Source of the DNA: Pedobacter africanus
GTDB lineage: Bacteria > Bacteroidota > Bacteroidia > Sphingobacteriales > Sphingobacteriaceae
NCBI RefSeq assembly: GCF_900176535.1
Contig: NZ_FWXT01000001.1
Coordinates: 496,001-560,000, forward strand
DNA length: 64,000 bases
Direction of reading: 5' to 3'
The notes beneath the pieces were generated by a model that saw only the letters and a list, made by a program, of their open reading frames with translations, was not told the origin of the DNA and did not search any database. Below, in pieces: positions 61,501 through 64,000 of the stretch (positions are counted from its first letter, which is position 1; every line of letters begins with the position of its first letter). Made by a program: the position numbers and the translations under genes.

Positions 61501-61576
61501 CAGGCATAACAATTCCATCAGCTTTGGCGTTATACCTGCTTTATTGCGCTAGTGGCCAGAAAGGCCGTATGCGCAA
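61501..61576. other. Two tandem hairpins in a 310-bp non-coding stretch
   Basis: CAGGCATAAC (61501-61510) pairs with GTTATACCTG (61529-61538), and TTGCGC..GGCC pairs with GGCC..GCGCAA (61544-61576). They lie between the 97-residue gene stop and the oxoamine synthase promoter. Neither has a clear U-tract, so they are not simple terminators. The rest of 61380-61689 is AT-rich and has no gene I can see. Confidence 0.5.
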
Positions 61577-61689
61577 AATGGGTTTTAGAAGAGAGCTGTG
61601 AGATTTACGTTAAGTCATGGTTTAATTTGGTTGGTTTTTTTATGGTTTAAAATTTAGTTGTAGGTTAATACAGGGATAGTTTATACTAT

Positions 61690-61983
61690 TTAATCTTTAA
61701 ACAGGTTATAACTGGCTTTGCCAGCTGCAAACAGCACCAGCAGCAAATCCAGGTTTATTTCGGTTACATCTTCCAGCAGCTGTGTTTCCATTTCGGTAAT
61801 GAAATCATCCAGGCTAAACTCTGCCTTAAACTGTAAGGTATAAGGGTAATGCCCCACGTTGCGCAGCAGGGTAGAAAGCACCACCAGGTCATCATTGTGC
61901 AGGTCTATTTCCACACCATCAGGCATTACCAGCTTATTTGCATTTGCCCAGAAATGGGCCAGTATTATGTTTTTGTCTATCAT
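61690..61983 (-). CDS. Hypothetical small acidic protein
   Basis: A 97-residue cytoplasmic protein, not recognised. It has no membrane segment, a beta/turn N-terminal half (PDGVEIDLHNDDLVVLSTLL) and an acidic helical C-terminal half (EMETQLLEDVTEINLDLLLVLFAAGKAS). Placed downstream of the Xre-type gene, but separated from it by a terminator and a structured repeat, so probably transcribed on its own. Confidence 0.45.
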   Translation of the reverse strand: MIDKNIILAHFWANANKLVMPDGVEIDLHNDDLVVLSTLLRNVGHYPYTLQFKAEFSLDDFITEMETQLLEDVTEINLDLLLVLFAAGKASYNLFKD

Positions 61984-62048
61984 AGATTTGTTTTATATTT
62001 TATCCTTATTTCTGTCTTTCTTTGAAAAATTTTGATGACCGGCGAGCT

Positions 62049-62082
62049 TAAAAAAACCGGAAGCAGACCAAGCTCCCGGTTT
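62049..62082 (-). terminator. Terminator after the Xre-type gene and repeat
   Basis: AAACCGGAAGC pairs with GCTCCCGGTTT (one mismatch) and is followed by seven U on the minus strand. Confidence 0.7.
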
Positions 62083-62140
62083 CATAACTAAACTTTATTC
62101 ATGAAATTGAGATGCGTTAAACCTTTCATATCATAACACT

Positions 62141-62224
62141 GAAATTGCTTACTTCGTAGCGGCCTAGCGTCTTTCCCGATTCTTCATCGGGAATTATGCA
62201 GCCGCCGAGAAGTACAGCTATTTC
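62141..62224. repeat. 3'-end structured repeat, copy C (GGCCTAGCG type)
   Basis: Outer arms GAAAT/ATTTC and ACTTC/GAAGT, an inner pair GCGGC/GCCGC, conserved GGCCTAGCGTCTT, a variable hairpin TCCCGAT/ATCGGGA and TATGCAGCC. It reaches into the stop codon of the Xre-type gene (62223-62225). Confidence 0.75.
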
Positions 62225-62462
62225 ATTCCTCTCCAACATCCAGCACTTCCTGATAGCTCATCCCATAAAACTTCCCCAGTCTGGTAATCTGGTTATCGTT
62301 AGGATATATAAAATCGTCTTCCATCTTAACGTACGTTTCTACATTCATTTTCATATAGTCTGCAAGCTCCTCTGCGGTTTTACCGGCTTGTTCCCGTAGC
62401 CTGGCCATCTTCTCGCCTATGGTCATCTTCATCATATGTCTAATTACATTTAAATCAGCCAA
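62223..62462 (-). CDS. Xre-type helix-turn-helix protein
   Basis: A 79-residue DNA-binding protein. From about residue 13 it reads TIGEKMARLREQAGKTAEEL, then ADYMKMNVETYVKMEDD and TRLGKFYGMSYQEVLD, a standard Xre/Cro five-helix fold. Internal ATGs (residues 10, 11 and 13) are alternative starts. It directly follows the coiled-coil gene without a gap. The pair could be an antitoxin-like or plasmid-type regulator, but no toxin is visible. Confidence 0.75.
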   Translation of the reverse strand: MADLNVIRHMMKMTIGEKMARLREQAGKTAEELADYMKMNVETYVKMEDDFIYPNDNQITRLGKFYGMSYQEVLDVGEE

Positions 62463-62672
62463 TCAAGCTATGCTCATTTTTCCAATACCTATTGCACCGG
62501 CCTTCAGGGTATCCACCGTTAATTCAACCTGTGTGGCCAGTATTTCCTGCTGCTGGGCCAGCTGGCGCAACAACACGCCCCTGGTTTCCCACCGCTCAAG
62601 CTGGTCTTTCAGGTTCTGTATTTCCAGCTGGGCCATTTCATAAAGCAATTTAAAGTCTGGTTCCTGTTCCAT
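62463..62672 (-). CDS. Small coiled-coil protein
   Basis: A 69-residue, almost entirely helical protein (LYEMAQLEIQNLKDQLERWE, then LLRQLAQQQEILATQVELTV) with heptad-like hydrophobic spacing. No family is recognised. Its stop abuts the Xre-type start, so they form a two-gene unit. Confidence 0.5.
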   Translation of the reverse strand: MEQEPDFKLLYEMAQLEIQNLKDQLERWETRGVLLRQLAQQQEILATQVELTVDTLKAGAIGIGKMSIA

Positions 62673-62896
62673 ATTTATGTTCTGCTATTCCATCTCCTTT
62701 TTTCGTTTCAAATAAACCCAACCACTCCAATCCTGGCAGGGGCTGGGTTTAACCTAATTCTTGTGTTACACACACTAAACAGATCTGAGCAAAGTACTTA
62801 AGCTCAAATCCTATCGCCGCCCAAAGGGAAAAAAGGCGGCAATACTATCGGGGCAAGGTCAAATCCCCATTACTAACCACTTATTAAATCAAATCT
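62673..62896. other. Intergenic stretch with three hairpins
   Basis: Between the coiled-coil gene start and the GH51 stop: AAACCCA/TGGGTTT (around 62715-62746), GATCTGAGC/GCTCAAATC (around 62782-62810) and GCCGCC/GGCGGC (62816-62840). The last two could end GH51 transcription on the minus strand, although the U-tracts are poor. No gene seen. Confidence 0.4.
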
Positions 62897-64000
62897 TTAT
62901 TTCATTTTCAGCCGCAGCACCGTAAAAGAATGCGGTTCCAGTTTTACCTCCAGCTTTTTTCCTTTAGCCACAAAGGCTGATGTTACAGGCTTTACCAGTT
63001 CTGGCATTTCAATGCTGTTTACCGCATTCAAATCCCCCTTTAGCACTGTCATTGTACCTTTAGCAGCTGCTTTCAAACCAGCTGCCTCAATAACTTTCAG
63101 TTTAGTAGTCCCTGATGGGTTTACCATTTTCAAGATCAGCTCTCCAGCCTTGCGGTCAACCGCGGCACTGGCCCAAACACTGTCCTGCCCGGCAATGCTT
63201 TCCCCGTTAACAGTTAAGGGCAGCACCTCCGTTCCGGCATTATCAGCAAACAACTGCTGCACATAATAACTCGGTGTGGCATAAGATGAAACATTGTCAA
63301 ACCAGATCAGGTTGGGTGTCCATTGCCAGTCGTTTACATGGGCAAATAATGGTGCATAAGCAGCCATGGTTACCACATCTGCATTCCGTTCCAGGCCTGT
63401 CATCCAGGCCGCTTCGGCCAATGCACATAACATTGTATTTTTATTGCCCGGATTGCCAATCCGGATGCTATGGCAGGCATATTCACCAATAAAGATCTTT
63501 GGTCCTTTGCGGTCGTAACTGTCGTACTTGCCTGCATTCATCAAAAACCAGTTGGGCGTTTGGTAATAATGCTCGTCAATAATATCCACCTTCATTTTGC
63601 GCAATACCGAATCCATGTATTTAAACTGGGGGTTAGGCGTATAACCGGTGCTGGTAATCAATTGTATATTAGGATAACGGGCTTTTATAGCTTTGGTAAA
63701 CAATTCCAGGCGCTCTACATATTGCGGGCCCCAGTTTTCGTTGCCAATACCCAGTAGTTTCATATTAAAAGGTTCCGGATGCCCCAATTCTGCTCGCCGT
63801 TTTCCCCAGGCAGTACTTACCGCACCATTGGCAAACTCAATCAAATCCATTGCATCCTGTACATATTCATCCATCTCATCAGCAGCCACCACCTCACCGG
63901 CCCCAAACTGGCAGCTCAGGCCACAGTTTAGTATGGGCATAGGCTCACATTTCATATCAGCACACAATTGGAAATACTCCATAAAGCCCAGGCCATAGCT
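62897..64000 (-). CDS. GH51-type alpha-L-arabinofuranosidase, C-terminal part (cut by window edge)
   Basis: The frame is open to base 64000 and gives the last 367 residues. The acid/base Glu is in LGIGNENWG and the nucleophile Glu in KIFIGEYACH, both typical of clan GH-A family 51. The C-terminal beta-sandwich ends in HSFTVLRLKMK, as in this family. It removes terminal alpha-L-arabinofuranosyl groups from hemicellulose or arabinan. No start or signal peptide is visible. It seems unrelated to the amino-sugar locus. Confidence 0.88.
   Translation of the reverse strand, partial: SYGLGFMEYFQLCADMKCEPMPILNCGLSCQFGAGEVVAADEMDEYVQDAMDLIEFANGAVSTAWGKRRAELGHPEPFNMKLLGIGNENWGPQYVERLELFTKAIKARYPNIQLITSTGYTPNPQFKYMDSVLRKMKVDIIDEHYYQTPNWFLMNAGKYDSYDRKGPKIFIGEYACHSIRIGNPGNKNTMLCALAEAAWMTGLERNADVVTMAAYAPLFAHVNDWQWTPNLIWFDNVSSYATPSYYVQQLFADNAGTEVLPLTVNGESIAGQDSVWASAAVDRKAGELILKMVNPSGTTKLKVIEAAGLKAAAKGTMTVLKGDLNAVNSIEMPELVKPVTSAFVAKGKKLEVKLEPHSFTVLRLKMK

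Noticed and set aside
55149..62224. CRISPR array
   Set aside because: The repeats are few, kilobases apart, have long internal palindromes and no regular spacers; no cas genes are present.

Overview
The window reads as chromosome of a Bacteroidota member close to Pedobacter (Sphingobacteriaceae). Evidence: a SusC/SusD pair, type III glutamine synthetase, GLPGLI, GIN-domain, DUF6266 and DUF6520-like proteins, an M56/BlaI pair, and promoters of the Bacteroidota form TTTG-N18..20-TAnnTTTG. Several of these lie so close to the start codon that the mRNA should be nearly leaderless. Names and functions come from motif recognition only; no database search was run.

Layout. 1-3065: an M48 lipoprotein protease (cut by the window edge) divergent from a TPR histidine kinase and its LuxR-type regulator. 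3066-5450: a small decayed island with a truncated SRPBCC gene, an ArsR/SRPBCC operon with a clear operator-promoter, and a nonsense-mutated serine recombinase end beside a tRNA-His. 5452-12249: housekeeping genes (tRNA-His, rnhA, fbp, a phosphoesterase, trmN6, purL). 12262-19013: a BlaR1/BlaI-type pair, a GLPGLI protein coupled to a TonB-dependent outer-membrane protein, and a NUMOD4/NUMOD1 protein. 19235-27034: GIN-domain protein, DUF2339/DUF3999-like membrane pair, glnN and purM. 27094-31947: a Gfo/Idh/MocA oxidoreductase coupled to an SGNH hydrolase, and an S46 dipeptidyl-peptidase.

31985-55136 is a large polysaccharide utilisation locus. The minus-strand series runs GH20 hexosaminidase, NAGPA-type phosphodiester glycosidase, FAD oxidoreductase, SusC, SusD, DUF5017 lipoprotein, HGSNAT/DUF5009 acyltransferase-like protein, AmpG-like MFS transporter, two tandem SGNH hydrolases, DUF4434 protein, AGE epimerase and an unknown exported protein. 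A second minus-strand pair (esterase and unknown exported protein) and two ROK repressor paralogues complete it. The content points to a GlcNAc-containing, possibly phosphodiester-linked and acylated, glycan. Both ROK genes are divergent from locus genes, and their upstream regions share paired TTTTAATAA motifs.

55149-62672 is an accessory region of small, poorly known minus-strand genes: CHAP hydrolase and holin-like protein in an 82-nt overlap, DUF6266, a secreted four-cysteine peptide, a MauE/DoxX-type membrane protein, a TetR-like regulator, an alpha-oxoamine synthase, an Xre-type protein and several unknowns. The window ends in a GH51 arabinofuranosidase.

The most unusual signal is a set of dispersed structured repeats placed at gene 3' ends. 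Three share the core GGCCTAGCGTYTT - variable hairpin - TATGCAGCC between covarying stems (32955-33049, 56133-56218, 62141-62224), and a fourth shares their flanks (55149-55225). A second family of TTGTCATCC...GGATCT type occurs at 56953-56981 and 58687-58807. In at least three genes the repeat supplies the stop codon, and in two of these it clearly also encodes the C-terminal tail.
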